64,000 bases of DNA from Paraburkholderia sprentiae WSM5005 (GCF_001865575.2 NZ_CP017562.2:1798001-1862000); one strand, 5' to 3'. Shown: positions 9,271 to 18,502, counted from the first letter of the stretch. Notes: generated by a model from the letters alone, not told the origin. A program made the numbers and translations.

Positions 9271-9495
9271 TCAGCCGCGACCGTCAATCCATTTGTGCGC
9301 CCACCGGTGCGAGTGACGAATCGCTTCGTGCTCGTCGGAGAAATATTCGAGCGAATAGAACTGGTAGCGCGCCGTTCCGGACGATGTGCACGGTCGCTCG
9401 AGCACCAGGTTCGACGAGAAATAACCGTCAGACATGCGGTGCGCGGATGGGTGAACGGCGTAGCCGTGGTAATTCTCAATAGGTGTTTTTTGCAT
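9271..9495 (-). CDS. Small conserved-looking protein (74 aa) near cold-shock gene
   Basis: 74-aa soluble protein beginning MQKTPIENYHGYAVHPSAHR, with later VLERP and YQFYSLEYFSDEHEAIRHSHRWAHKW. It has many aromatic and His residues and no membrane segment. The regular alpha/beta look suggests a folded domain. I believe similar small proteins occur beside cold-shock genes in Burkholderia, but cannot verify this here. It is on the same strand as and downstream of the cold-shock gene. Function unknown. The ATG at 9495 is chosen over an upstream start that adds nine unlike residues. Confidence 0.6.
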   Translation of the reverse strand: MQKTPIENYHGYAVHPSAHRMSDGYFSSNLVLERPCTSSGTARYQFYSLEYFSDEHEAIRHSHRWAHKWIDGRG

Positions 9496-9603
9496 TTTAA
9501 TTTTCGATGCGCGACTGCACACGGCGCCATCAAGGGCGCGGCAATTTGCGTTGGGGATTGCGTGCGTCGCTGGCGCCAGAAGGGATAGTGTCTGGCGACG
9601 AGA

Positions 9604-9626
9604 CTGGCGCTTCAGGAAAGCGCCAG
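9604..9626. other. 9-bp inverted repeat between cold-shock gene and 74-aa gene
   Basis: Perfect 9-bp stem (CTGGCGCTT/AAGCGCCAG) with a 5-base loop. It lies downstream of the minus-strand cold-shock gene, with a second hairpin closer to that gene at 9664-9690. Neither has a clear T-run on the minus strand, so they could be transcript-processing or weak termination structures rather than classic terminators. Confidence 0.4.
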
Positions 9627-9700
9627 GGAGTGGGAGGCGGGTGCCACGAAGACGAAAGCTGCAGTCCGGGTCCTCGCGGGGACACCGGACCTGTTATCCG

Positions 9701-9904
9701 TTATAACGGCTTGATATTGGCGGCTTGAAGACCCTTGGGGCCACGCTTCGTTTCGAAGCTTACCTTCTGGTTTTCAGCGAGGCTCTTGAAACCGTCGCCC
9801 GAAATCTCGGAGAAGTGAGCAAAGAGGTCATCGCCGCCATTGTCGGGGGTAATGAAGCCGAAGCCCTTGCTGTCGTTGAACCACTTTACAGTACCGGTAT
9901 CCAT
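9701..9904 (-). CDS. cspA: Cold-shock protein, CspA family
   Basis: 67-aa single cold-shock domain. RNP1 is KGFGFI (13-18) and RNP2 is DLFAHF (26-31), both intact. Members bind single-stranded nucleic acid and act as RNA chaperones in the cytoplasm. The gene follows the S21 gene on the same strand with a leader of about 250 bases, and AAGGATTC precedes the ATG. A long untranslated leader is typical of cold-regulated csp mRNAs; cold control is an inference. Which paralogue it is cannot be told, so the symbol is generic. Confidence 0.95.
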   Translation of the reverse strand: MDTGTVKWFNDSKGFGFITPDNGGDDLFAHFSEISGDGFKSLAENQKVSFETKRGPKGLQAANIKPL

Positions 9905-10161
9905 GAAGAATCCTTGAGAAAATAAATAAAGTTAGCTCCGGCGAGGAGCAGAAGAAGCGTCAAGGAGGGAATGGACAACGAATACCGCGGAGGGGAACGG
10001 GACTATTGATGAGCAGCACTCAGACTTCTTGAACTTCGCCACGACTTTAACACTTTGCGTGCGAACGGTCAAACGACTGTCTTCGGCGTCCGACTGAGGA
10101 CATTGCCCGACGCAGCCGTTTCCCGCTCGCGGCGCTCCGTCGGGACGCAAACCGAACCCGC

Positions 10162-10374
10162 TCAGTACAGTTTCCTTGGCGGTTTCGACCGCCGAATGCG
10201 TTGTCGTTGACGGGCGACAGCCACTGCCTTCTTACGCTTGCGTTCGGCCGTCGGCTTCTCATAAGACATCCGAGCTCGCAGTTCCTTGATCAAACCGGTG
10301 TGCTCTATGGCTCTACGGAAGCGGCGCAGCGCGACCTCAAGCGGTTCATCTACCTTCGGAGTTATCGTAGTCAA
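10162..10374 (-). CDS. rpsU: 30S ribosomal protein S21 (TTG start)
   Basis: 70-aa S21, the usual length, when started at the TTG that gives [26 protein letters not shown] lies 7 bases before it. Starting at an upstream near-cognate codon would add nine residues the family lacks. The Arg/Lys-rich helices and the terminal PPRKLY match S21. S21 binds the 16S rRNA 3' region and aids initiation. Burkholderia usually carry more than one S21 gene; this copy sits directly before a cold-shock gene, which suggests a temperature-linked variant (inference). Confidence 0.92.
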   Translation of the reverse strand: MTTITPKVDEPLEVALRRFRRAIEHTGLIKELRARMSYEKPTAERKRKKAVAVARQRQRIRRSKPPRKLY

Positions 10375-10461
10375 ATCAATCCTTGAGCTCGCCTCGAACA
10401 ACGCGGTTCACCGCACATCCATCATGTTGATGATTTTCGTCGCTGTTGATAGGTGAGCTGG

Positions 10462-10737
10462 TTATAAGTCGGCAACGGATGCGCCATCGACCTTTCCGTC
10501 GATGATGTCCCTGCCGCGTTGATAGGCAGTCCTTCTAGCGACTCCGAAGTCGGCGACGGAGTCTCGCAACTGAAGCCGAAACACACGGCTATCGCTTGCT
10601 CCGACACGACAAATGCGTACCGCAACGTCGTAGCCTTCCGAATACCTGGAATGCGCGTCAAACCGGGCGAACGGGCGCGAAAAGACCAATGGATAAAGTT
10701 CGAACCCCTTGTAGGAGCCCAGTTGCAGTACCGACAT
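10462..10737 (-). CDS. Hypothetical protein upstream of rpsU (91 aa)
   Basis: 91-aa protein from the ATG of MSVLQLGSYKGFELYPLVFS, with GGAG 9 bases upstream. It contains YDVAVRICRVG, VFRLQLRD and RTAYQRGRDIIDGKV, consistent with a small alpha/beta domain. No known domain is recognised. It is on the same strand as rpsU and cspA, about 90 bases ahead of rpsU, and could be part of the same cold-responsive cluster. Confidence 0.6.
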   Translation of the reverse strand: MSVLQLGSYKGFELYPLVFSRPFARFDAHSRYSEGYDVAVRICRVGASDSRVFRLQLRDSVADFGVARRTAYQRGRDIIDGKVDGASVADL

Positions 10738-10934
10738 GACAACGCTCTCCGACAAAGGGATGCCTCACTATACACGCTATTTGGCCCGGTTCCCGTTTGG
10801 CGAATCCGATGGCTGAAGCAATGATGCGGCTTTGCCTTGCGAGCCGCAAACCAGTGCGTCGCAGATGCCACCGGAGTGACGCGCGTTTCTTTCCCGCAAG
10901 AATTCGTTGTCCGCGCCGGCGTCCAGACAACGCT

Positions 10935-12152
10935 TCACTTGCCCGTGCCGCTCGCCTCAAAAGCCCCTCGATCATAAGCTTCGCGATAAGCCTTCCAATC
11001 CGCCGCGACCTGCGCCGCGCACTGCGCCGCAAGCTCGATCAACGGCATTTGCCAATCGCGCCGACTGCCAAACGCGATCAGATCATCCGCAATCGCCGAC
11101 TTCTGCCGTCCTCCGCTGCGCAGTTGCGCCCACGCGCTCAACTGGGCCATGTTGTTGATCACTTCCTCGAGCCGCGGCAGCTTGCCGCCCCAGTCGGCAA
11201 GCGCGACACGATCTTCCGACGGCTGCAAACTCCGCAGCACATAGGAGCGCTGGTTGAATTCGACCGCGTGCAAAAACGCCTGCGAGACCGCCTGATTGCG
11301 CCGCTGCACTTCGACGACCCGCTGCGCCTCGGTCTGCCACTTCGGCTGCGTTACCTTCACGTGCGCACTCACCGACGACGGCAGCGCCTCTTTCAGATCG
11401 ATCAGGTAATTGCCATCCGGCGAGCCTTTGCCCTCGACCAGAATCACATAACGATCGACACCCAGGCTGCCAGTCCCCGCGATGCGCCGCGCGACATCGA
11501 GCGTGCGGTAGAACTCGGGGTTCGGCTCCGTCAGCGCGAATCGCTGCATGAACTGCTCGACCGCCGCGCGCCGTTCGTCGCTGACGGGTAGCGCTTTCTT
11601 GCCGTCGACCTTCAGCATGCGCGTCTTGCCCTTGAGCACAGTGCGGCGGTCCAGATGCGCGGCGCGCGTGCGGCTGGCGAGCGCGACGAACAGATCGCGC
11701 ACCATGCCGGTCGCGGTCTCCGCTTCGATCCAGCGCGACTTGCCGTCCGCGAGCGCGGCGCTGTAGGCATCGAGCGCGGTATGGCAAAGCGCGAGCGCCT
11801 CGGCGCGGCTCAGCTTGAGATCGGCCGCGCCAACCAGCACGCTCGTCAACAGACGCACGAGCTCGTAGGAAGCCGGCGCAAGACAGGCTTCGTCGAAGTC
11901 GTTGTTGTCGAAGTAGACGAGGCGATTGTCGCCCTTGTAGCTGCCGAAGTTTTCGAAGTGCATATCGCCGCAGATCCACACGTGCGGCGCATCGTCGAGC
12001 ACCTTCGCGCGCGGCAGACGCTCGTAGAACAGATGACAGGTGCCGCGCAGAAACACGAACGGCGAACCGCGCATGGCTTTGTATTTCATCGCGAGCCGTT
12101 CGGGGTCGCGCCCGGCGTTGAAACTGGCGATGATGTTTGTGATATCGGACAT
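10935..12152 (-). CDS. DUF2252 family protein
   Basis: 405-aa protein of the DUF2252 family. The central WICGDMHFENFGSYKG and YFDNNDFDEA motifs resemble the catalytic GDxHxxN and metal-binding DFD elements of aminoglycoside phosphotransferase/kinase-like folds, so a phosphotransferase is conceivable. The start at 12152 gives MSDITNIIASFNAGR with GGAAC upstream; the frame open further upstream runs through the neighbouring gene and is ignored. It follows the DUF4239 gene on the same strand by about 80 bases, probably in one transcript. Substrate unknown. Confidence 0.85.
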   Translation of the reverse strand: MSDITNIIASFNAGRDPERLAMKYKAMRGSPFVFLRGTCHLFYERLPRAKVLDDAPHVWICGDMHFENFGSYKGDNRLVYFDNNDFDEACLAPASYELVRLLTSVLVGAADLKLSRAEALALCHTALDAYSAALADGKSRWIEAETATGMVRDLFVALASRTRAAHLDRRTVLKGKTRMLKVDGKKALPVSDERRAAVEQFMQRFALTEPNPEFYRTLDVARRIAGTGSLGVDRYVILVEGKGSPDGNYLIDLKEALPSSVSAHVKVTQPKWQTEAQRVVEVQRRNQAVSQAFLHAVEFNQRSYVLRSLQPSEDRVALADWGGKLPRLEEVINNMAQLSAWAQLRSGGRQKSAIADDLIAFGSRRDWQMPLIELAAQCAAQVAADWKAYREAYDRGAFEASGTGK

Positions 12153-12235
12153 AGCGGTTCCGTTGGATGAGCCAGCTCGTCGTGAGCGCCATGCCTGCTG
12201 CCGTGAGTTCGGCGCACCGCGAATTCGATGCGGGT

Positions 12236-13003
12236 TCACCTCGGATGCAGCGAACTCACCAGCGCCTGCAGATCGACCGGGCGCACATGGATCATGCCGC
12301 CACGCGGGCTGTCGATATCGGCGATTAGCGAAAACGCCAGCGCCACCACGAGCGGCACGACCAGCAGCAAGCCAGCGCCGGCCGTCAGTGCTCGCGCGCC
12401 GTAGCCGACCAGAAGATTCGCGCCAATCGCGATGAGCGTCATCAACCCCCATGCTGCATACGGGATGCGGTTCCACCACGCGGCCTGCGCGTAGCCTTGG
12501 GTGTTCAGCACGTCGTTGATCGCGCTCACCACGAGCGCCGTGATCGGCGTCGGTTGAGCGACCGCTGCATTCCTGACCCTCGTCCACATTTCCTGTTGCA
12601 GGCGCGTGGTGTCCGCGTCGACTCTGTCGAGTTCCCGCGCATCGCGTGTCGTGTAGAACAGCGCGCGCACGTCGAGGTACTTGACGAGCAACGCGCGGAC
12701 GGCGGCCGCATCGGCGGCGGGGAGCAGGTCGGCGCGCAGGTAGGCGGTGCTGATCGCACTCGCCTCCTCTTCCTCATAATGTTCGCGAAGGTCGTAGCGG
12801 CCGACCGCCATCGAGAACGTAAAGCCGATGATCAGCGCGAGCAGCGTCAACGTCGCGGTCTGGATCACGCTGAAGTCGTCGCGGGCATCGTCGGCGATGG
12901 TTCCGACGCGCCGCAATATCGTGGCGCCGATGCGCGCCGCCAACCACATCGATATGAACGACAGCAGAAACACGAGCTCGGCATGATTCAGTACGTTTGG
13001 CAT
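12236..13003 (-). CDS. DUF4239-like membrane protein
   Basis: 255-aa integral membrane protein. Predicted membrane segments lie at about 8-28, 48-66 (LTLLALIIGFTFSMAV), 180-200 and 208-232. The GFTFSMAVGRYDLREHYEEEEASAI stretch is characteristic of DUF4239 (bestrophin-like) proteins, whose possible channel role is unproven. A soluble helical region of about 100 residues separates the two hydrophobic halves. It is first in a likely two-gene unit with the DUF2252 gene. Confidence 0.8.
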   Translation of the reverse strand: MPNVLNHAELVFLLSFISMWLAARIGATILRRVGTIADDARDDFSVIQTATLTLLALIIGFTFSMAVGRYDLREHYEEEEASAISTAYLRADLLPAADAAAVRALLVKYLDVRALFYTTRDARELDRVDADTTRLQQEMWTRVRNAAVAQPTPITALVVSAINDVLNTQGYAQAAWWNRIPYAAWGLMTLIAIGANLLVGYGARALTAGAGLLLVVPLVVALAFSLIADIDSPRGGMIHVRPVDLQALVSSLHPR

Positions 13004-13115
13004 GGCGCGCGTTTTTTCTTTTGCTGAGAGTCTGGGAACGCTGGCGGACTGAAACGACTACGACGACGATGCATGCCTATCCGCCTGCATGATAAGCGTC
13101 GCGGGCAGTTCGCGA

Positions 13116-14078
13116 CTAGCACCCTTGCCCACCGAACCTGCGCCGGTACATGCCCGGACTCGTCGACGTGAGCCGGCGAAAATGCCGCCGCAGCGATTCC
13201 TCGGACCCGAACCCCGCCAGCTGGGCGACACGCGCCATCGGCAGCGGCGTCGCGGCTTCGAGCAACTCACGCGCGATGGCGACGCGTTCCCTGACGAGCC
13301 ATTCATAAGGCGCCATGCCGGTTGCGTCGCGGAACTGCCGTTGCAGCGTGCGCGGGCTCATCGCCGCGCGCCCGGCGAGCGAGCGCAGCGTATGCGGCTC
13401 GGCCGCATGGCTGCGCAGCCAGTCCATTAGCTTCGCGACACGCCCGCCTTCGTCGTGCGGCATCGGGCGCGGCACGAACTGCGCCTGGCCGCCCTCGCGA
13501 TGCGGCGGCACCACGAGCCGTTGCGCGACCCGATTCGCGACGGCGCTGCCATGATCGCGCCGCACCAGATGCAGCAGCATGTCGAGCCCGGCCGCCGATC
13601 CCGCCGACGTGATCACCTGACCTTCATCGACATACAGCGCATCGGGTTGCACGCGCAGGTGCGCATAGCGCTGCTGCAACTTGTCGGCGTAGCGCCAGTG
13701 GGTGGTCACGGTCTTGCCGTCGAGCACGCCGGCCGCCGCCAGCACGAACACGCCCGAGCAGATCGAACAGAGCCGCGCGCCGCGCTCGTAGGCCGCGCGA
13801 AGCTTGCGCAGCAGCGCGGCCGGCGGCACTTCGTCGGCATCGCGCCAACCCGGAATCACGATCGTGTCGGCGCTCGCGAGCAGCTTCAGCGTGTACGGCG
13901 CGGCCAGCGTAATGCCGCCCGCCGCGCGGATCGGACCGGGCTCGCCCGCGCAGACCGCGAAGCGATACCAAGGCACGCCGAGTTCGGGCCGCTCGAGCGC
14001 GAACAGTTCGGTCACGCAGCCGAATTCGAAGGTGCAGAGCCGGTCGTAGGCCAGCGCGACGACGAGATGATTGTGCAT
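13116..14078 (-). CDS. ftrA: FtrA-like AraC regulator with DJ-1/PfpI domain
   Basis: 320-aa protein: an N-terminal DJ-1/PfpI (GATase1-like) domain (about 5-185) with the nucleophile-elbow Cys in ARLCSICSGVFVLAAAG, then two AraC-type HTH motifs (about 225-310: SLAGRAAMSPRTLQRQF and VAQLAGFGSEESLRRHF). The architecture and the WFR-rich N-terminus match FtrA. It is divergent from a rhodanese-like gene, a pairing that suggests control of that gene in a sulfur or aldehyde stress response (inference). Confidence 0.85.
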   Translation of the reverse strand: MHNHLVVALAYDRLCTFEFGCVTELFALERPELGVPWYRFAVCAGEPGPIRAAGGITLAAPYTLKLLASADTIVIPGWRDADEVPPAALLRKLRAAYERGARLCSICSGVFVLAAAGVLDGKTVTTHWRYADKLQQRYAHLRVQPDALYVDEGQVITSAGSAAGLDMLLHLVRRDHGSAVANRVAQRLVVPPHREGGQAQFVPRPMPHDEGGRVAKLMDWLRSHAAEPHTLRSLAGRAAMSPRTLQRQFRDATGMAPYEWLVRERVAIARELLEAATPLPMARVAQLAGFGSEESLRRHFRRLTSTSPGMYRRRFGGQGC

Positions 14079-14197
14079 GGCGCGATGTTACCGAAGATTG
14101 ACGATCACGCCACTTATCCGTCGCCCCGCCACGCGCCACAATCGTCGGGCCTGAAACGCGCGCGCCAGACCACTCGTCAATTCAACCGTTCCTTGCC

Positions 14198-14653
14198 ATG
14201 ACTTACGACAAACACACCGCCGCCCCGAACGCCGTCACCACGATCCCCGCCGCCGACAGCGCCGCGGCGCTCGCGCACTTTCACGCGTCGCTGCGCTTCG
14301 AAACCGATTGCGCCGACGTCCACGCCGCGCTAGCGAGCGGCGCGCCCGGCTTCGTGCTGCTCGACGTACGCAGTCCCGCGCTGTTCACGCAGGGACACCT
14401 GCCGGGCGCGCTCAATCTGCCGCACGGCAAGATCGTCGCGTCGAAGCTCGCGGCCTATGCGCTGGACACTTTGTTCGTTACGTACTGCGCGGGCCCGCAC
14501 TGCAACGGTGCAGCGCGCGGCGCACTGCGGCTCGCCCAGCTCGGGCGGTCCGTCAAGCTGATGGCAGGCGGCATCACCGGCTGGCTCGACGAGGGCTTCG
14601 CGCTGAGCCGTCACGACGCCGATTCGGCGTCCGATCCGCGCTCCGATGCATAG
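14198..14653 (+). CDS. Rhodanese-like sulfurtransferase
   Basis: 151-aa single rhodanese domain. The conserved LLDVRSPALFTQGHLPGALNLPH (54-76) is followed by the active-site loop with Cys97 in VTYCAGPHCNGA and a late GGITGWLDEGF. Cys97 would carry the persulfide. The loop has a second Cys (102), unlike the CRxGxR loop of thiosulfate:cyanide enzymes, and fits the rhodanese homologues found next to FtrA-type regulators. The protein is cytoplasmic and its natural sulfur donor is unknown. Confidence 0.88.
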   Translation: MTYDKHTAAPNAVTTIPAADSAAALAHFHASLRFETDCADVHAALASGAPGFVLLDVRSPALFTQGHLPGALNLPHGKIVASKLAAYALDTLFVTYCAGPHCNGAARGALRLAQLGRSVKLMAGGITGWLDEGFALSRHDADSASDPRSDA

Positions 14654-14801
14654 CCTGCCCGCACCCCACACGCGTTCCAGCGCGGCATCGGCCGACGACC
14701 GCGCACCCGTTTCGTGCCGTGACAGCAAATCTCAAATAAGTTCAACAAAGTTGAAAAACTGCCGATAACATGTCCGCCGGACTCCTCCGCGCGGACCCAA
14801 T

Positions 14802-16871
14802 ATGCAGAGTTCTTACAATTTCTGGCTCGTGACGATTTCGTTCGCGGTCGCGACCCTCGCGTCATACACCGCGCTCAATCTGACAGGCCGCATCTTTCTG
14901 CTCGCCACGGCGCCCCGGCGGCATGCATGGCGGCTCGGCGGCGCGCTGGCGCTCGGCGTCGGCATCTGGTCGATGCACTTCGTCGCGATGCTCGCGTTCT
15001 CGCTGCCGATCCCGCTCGGCTACGACCTCGCAACAACCGCCTGTTCGCTGGCCCTCGCGATCGGCGCCTCGTATCTGGCGCTCTCCTTGACGACCCAGCA
15101 GCGCCTGACGCCGGGCCGGCTGCTGACGGGCGGCGTGGTGATGGGCATCGGTATCGCCGGCATGCATTACACCGGAATGGCGGCGCTGCGCATGGCGCCC
15201 GCGATCCACTACCGACCGGGATGGTTCGCGGCCTCGATCGCAATCGCGGTTGGCGCGTCGAGCGCCGCGCTGTGGATGGCGCGCGCGCTCAGCAACGAAC
15301 AGCAGCGCCATATCGCGAGCAAACGTCTCGCCGCGGCGCTGGTGATGGGCATCGCCATCAGCGGCATGCACTACGCCGGCATGGCCGCCGCCGACTTCGC
15401 GCCCGGCGCGATCTGCGGCGCGGCCAACGGCATGCACGCGCAATGGCTCGCCACCTCGGTGATCCTGCTCACGTTCGCGGTCCTGATCGTCACGCTGATG
15501 CTGACCCGCTTCGACGTGCGTACCACCCTCCTGCTCGGCGCGGTGTCGAAGCTGAACGGCCAGATCGTGCGCCTCGCGACGCTCGACGTGCTCACGGGCC
15601 TGCCGAACCGCGCGACGCTGACGGAGCGGATCGAACGCGCGATTAGCGGCGCGCGCCGCCAGCGTACGACGTTCGCAGTGCTGTTCATGGATCTCGACGG
15701 CTTCAAGACGATCAACGATTCGCTCGGCCACTCGGCCGGCGATGCGGTGCTCTCCGCGTTCGCGCAACGCCTGCAGCAATGCGTGCGTTCGAGCGACACC
15801 GTCGCGCGGCTCGGCGGCGACGAGTTCGTCGTGCTCGCGGAGGAGCTCGGGTCCGCCGCCGACGCGGCTGCGCTCGCCGACGGCGTGCTCGAGCGGATGC
15901 GCCAGGGCACCTGGAGCGACGAACAACCGCTGCAGGTGATGCCGAGCATCGGCATTGCGCTCTATCCGCGCGATGGCGACAGCGTCGAGACGCTGCTCAA
16001 GCATGCGGATGCCGCGATGTACGAAGCGAAGCGCGCCGGCCGCGGCACCTACCGCTTCTTCGAACGCGCGATGAACGAGGCCGCGACGCGCACGTTGAAG
16101 ATCCAGCAGGTGCTGCATGAAGCCTTCGCGAACGATCGTTTCTCGCTGATGTTCCAGCCGAAGTTTCATGGCGGCGGCGACGCGCTCGCGGGCGCCGAGG
16201 CGCTGATCCGTCTGCACGATCCCGAGCTGGGCGCGCTGACGCCGCTTGAATTCATCCCGGTCGCCGAGCGTTCCGGACAGATCGTGCAGATCGGCTACTG
16301 GGTCGTGCGCGAAACCTGCCGGCGCATTCGCGGCTGGATCGAACAGGGCCTGCCGACGATGAAGGTGGCGATCAACCTGTCGCCGCGTCAATTGCTGCAG
16401 CCGGAGCTCGTCGAGACGATCCTCGACATCGTCAGTGCCGAGGGCGTCGCGTGCGAGCAGATCATGTTTGAAATCACCGAGACCGTCGCGATGCAGGACG
16501 CCGCGCGCACCGTCGAAGTGATCCGCGCGTTCCAGCAGTGCGGCTTCGACATCTCGATCGACGACTTTGGCACCGGTTATTCGAGCCTCGCGTATCTGCA
16601 GCGCTTCCGGGCGAAGCAGTTGAAGATCGACCGCTTCTTCACCCACGGTCTCGACGCGAACGGCACCGCGGGCAGCGCGATCGTGTCGGCAATCATCGCG
16701 CTCGCGCACTCGCTCGAAATGGACGTGGTCGCCGAGGGTGTCGAAACGCAATCGCAACTCGACAAGCTGCGCTCGATGATGTGCGACGAGATGCAGGGCT
16801 TCCTGCTCGGCCAGCCGATCAGCGCCGACGACTTCGGCGAAATGCTCAGAGCGCGAATGATGACCGCGTAG
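14802..16871 (+). CDS. MHYT-GGDEF-EAL cyclic-di-GMP enzyme
   Basis: 689-aa membrane protein. The N-terminal MHYT sensor (about 8-245) has seven predicted helices and the motifs SMHFVAM, GMHYTGM and GMHYAGM, thought to bind metal or a diatomic gas. A GGDEF domain (about 262-425) has an intact active site RLGGDEF and inhibitory I-site RSSD. An EAL domain (about 440-685) retains AEALIR, INLSPRQL, FEITET, DDFGTGYSSL and VAEGVET, so phosphodiesterase activity is expected. Both activities look possible. It stands alone, without a regulator. Confidence 0.93.
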   Translation: MQSSYNFWLVTISFAVATLASYTALNLTGRIFLLATAPRRHAWRLGGALALGVGIWSMHFVAMLAFSLPIPLGYDLATTACSLALAIGASYLALSLTTQQRLTPGRLLTGGVVMGIGIAGMHYTGMAALRMAPAIHYRPGWFAASIAIAVGASSAALWMARALSNEQQRHIASKRLAAALVMGIAISGMHYAGMAAADFAPGAICGAANGMHAQWLATSVILLTFAVLIVTLMLTRFDVRTTLLLGAVSKLNGQIVRLATLDVLTGLPNRATLTERIERAISGARRQRTTFAVLFMDLDGFKTINDSLGHSAGDAVLSAFAQRLQQCVRSSDTVARLGGDEFVVLAEELGSAADAAALADGVLERMRQGTWSDEQPLQVMPSIGIALYPRDGDSVETLLKHADAAMYEAKRAGRGTYRFFERAMNEAATRTLKIQQVLHEAFANDRFSLMFQPKFHGGGDALAGAEALIRLHDPELGALTPLEFIPVAERSGQIVQIGYWVVRETCRRIRGWIEQGLPTMKVAINLSPRQLLQPELVETILDIVSAEGVACEQIMFEITETVAMQDAARTVEVIRAFQQCGFDISIDDFGTGYSSLAYLQRFRAKQLKIDRFFTHGLDANGTAGSAIVSAIIALAHSLEMDVVAEGVETQSQLDKLRSMMCDEMQGFLLGQPISADDFGEMLRARMMTA

Positions 16872-17092
16872 GCGAAGCGCGGTTTGGACCGGTTGCCCAT
16901 GGGCGCATACCCATACGCCGACGCTGACGGGATCGATCTGGTCTGACCTCTTCCCCTCCTCAACGCGAGATTCAGCGCGACGAAACGCTCGGCCGCCAAT
17001 GCGTCGACGCCGCGATCGCTTCGCTCCCACCCGCGGACATCGTCGTGAAGAGCTCGAAGTCGAGCCGCATGCCGGCCCGCCGACAAAATCGC

Positions 17093-17135
17093 TTGACTTC
17101 TGCACGCGGCAAACTAATATACGCACCGCGTATAT
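17093..17135 (+). promoter_or_regulatory. Promoter and 8-bp palindromic operator of HTH-aspartate carbamoyltransferase gene
   Basis: A sigma70-type promoter: TTGACT (17093-17098), a 16-base spacer, and TAATAT (17115-17120). Overlapping the -10 and start region is a perfect inverted repeat, ATATACGC-acc-GCGTATAT (17117-17135). A repressor there would block RNA polymerase. The gene that follows encodes an enzyme with its own DNA-binding domain, so autorepression is the obvious hypothesis (inference). The leader to the ATG at 17190 is about 60 bases. Confidence 0.65.
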
Positions 17136-17189
17136 CACCGCGTTGTGCTGCCTTACTCCCTCGCCCCAAAATTTGCGACAGGTGCCCTG

Positions 17190-18482
17190 ATGAGCGTTCC
17201 GCAACAAGCCTTCCTACGCGATGCGATGCGTCGCCTGAACATGACGCGCGACACGTTCGCGAACCGTATCGGCGTGTCGCGCCGGGCGCTGGATACGTGG
17301 CTGCTGCCGGACGACTCGCAAGAATCGCGGGCGATGCCGGAAATCGTCGAGCGCTTCGTGTCGGAGATCGTCGCGAGCAGCGAGCCGGGGGAAGGATATA
17401 CGCAAAGCGTAGATTCGCAATCACTCGCGAGCCAGATGCTGTTCGAGGGCAAACCGCAACTGCTGTCGGTCGATCAGTTTTCGCGCGACGCGGTCGAGGC
17501 GCTGTTTCGCGTCGCCGACATCATGCAGCCGATCGCGCAGCGCCGCAAAATCTCACGCGTGCTCGAAGGCGCGGTGCTCGGCAATCTGTTCTTCGAGGCG
17601 AGCACGCGTACCCGTGTCAGCTTCGGCGCGGCGTTCTGCCGACTCGGCGGCTCGGTGTGCGACACCACCGGCTTCACGTTTTCGTCGATGGCGAAGGGAG
17701 AATCGATCTACGACACCAGCCGTGTGATGAGCGGCTATGTCGATGCGCTGGTGATCCGCCACCCGGAGCAAGGCTCGGTGGCCGAATTCGCGCGCGCGAC
17801 CAACGTGCCGGTGATCAATGGCGGCGACGGTCCCGGCGAACATCCGAGCCAGGCGCTGCTCGATCTCTACACGATCCAGCGCGAGTTTTCGCGTCTCGGC
17901 AAGATCGTCGACGGCGCGCATATCGCGCTGGTCGGCGACCTGAAGTACGGACGGACCGTGCATTCGCTCGTGAAGTTACTGGCACTGTATCGCGGCATCA
18001 AATTCACGCTGATCTCCCCGCCGATGCTCGAAATGCCGGGCTACATCATCGAGCAGATCTCACGCAACGCTCACGTGATCGAACAAACGCACGACCTGCA
18101 CACCGGTCTGCGCGGCGCCGACGTCGTGTACGCGACGCGCATCCAGAAGGAGCGCTTCACGAACGAATCGTTCGAGGGCTACACGCCCGATTTCCAGATC
18201 AACCAGGCGCTCGTCGACAGCGTGTGCGGCGCCGACACGCTGATCATGCACCCGCTGCCGCGCGACAGCCGCCCCGGCGCGAACGATCTGAGCACCGATC
18301 TCAATCACGACTCGCGGCTCGCGATTTTCCGGCAAACCGACAACGGCATCCCGGTGCGGATGGCGATTTTCGCGGTGCTGCTCGGTGTCGACAAGCAGGT
18401 CCAGCATTCGATGCGCGATGCCGCGTGGCGCCCACCGGCCTACCTCGGTCCGGACGACGCGGTGTTTCACGGGATCGATTAA
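17190..18482 (+). CDS. pyrB: Aspartate carbamoyltransferase with N-terminal HTH domain
   Basis: 430-aa protein, longer than the usual 310-340 aa. Residues about 5-65 form a helix-turn-helix (MTRDTFANRIGVSRRALDTWLLP, the XRE-like pattern). Residues about 85-425 are aspartate carbamoyltransferase: STRTRVSF and AKGESIYDT for carbamoyl phosphate, RHPEQG, GEHPSQALLDLYTIQ, GDLKYGRTVHS, RIQKERF and HPLPR, so all main catalytic residues seem present. The body resembles the E. coli PyrB type more than the PyrR-operon type. It catalyses formation of carbamoyl aspartate in pyrimidine synthesis. The ATG at 17190 follows a leader with a palindrome. No other pyr gene is nearby. It is probably a regulated paralogue. 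Confidence 0.9.
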   Translation: MSVPQQAFLRDAMRRLNMTRDTFANRIGVSRRALDTWLLPDDSQESRAMPEIVERFVSEIVASSEPGEGYTQSVDSQSLASQMLFEGKPQLLSVDQFSRDAVEALFRVADIMQPIAQRRKISRVLEGAVLGNLFFEASTRTRVSFGAAFCRLGGSVCDTTGFTFSSMAKGESIYDTSRVMSGYVDALVIRHPEQGSVAEFARATNVPVINGGDGPGEHPSQALLDLYTIQREFSRLGKIVDGAHIALVGDLKYGRTVHSLVKLLALYRGIKFTLISPPMLEMPGYIIEQISRNAHVIEQTHDLHTGLRGADVVYATRIQKERFTNESFEGYTPDFQINQALVDSVCGADTLIMHPLPRDSRPGANDLSTDLNHDSRLAIFRQTDNGIPVRMAIFAVLLGVDKQVQHSMRDAAWRPPAYLGPDDAVFHGID

Positions 18483-18502
18483 ACCTCGCAGCCGTTCGCC
18501 AG

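Noticed and set aside
14862..17207. 781-aa open frame on the minus strand opposite the MHYT-GGDEF-EAL gene
   Set aside because: Its translation is Arg/His/Glu-rich with no domain, as expected of the antisense of a high-GC gene; the plus-strand frame has intact catalytic motifs.
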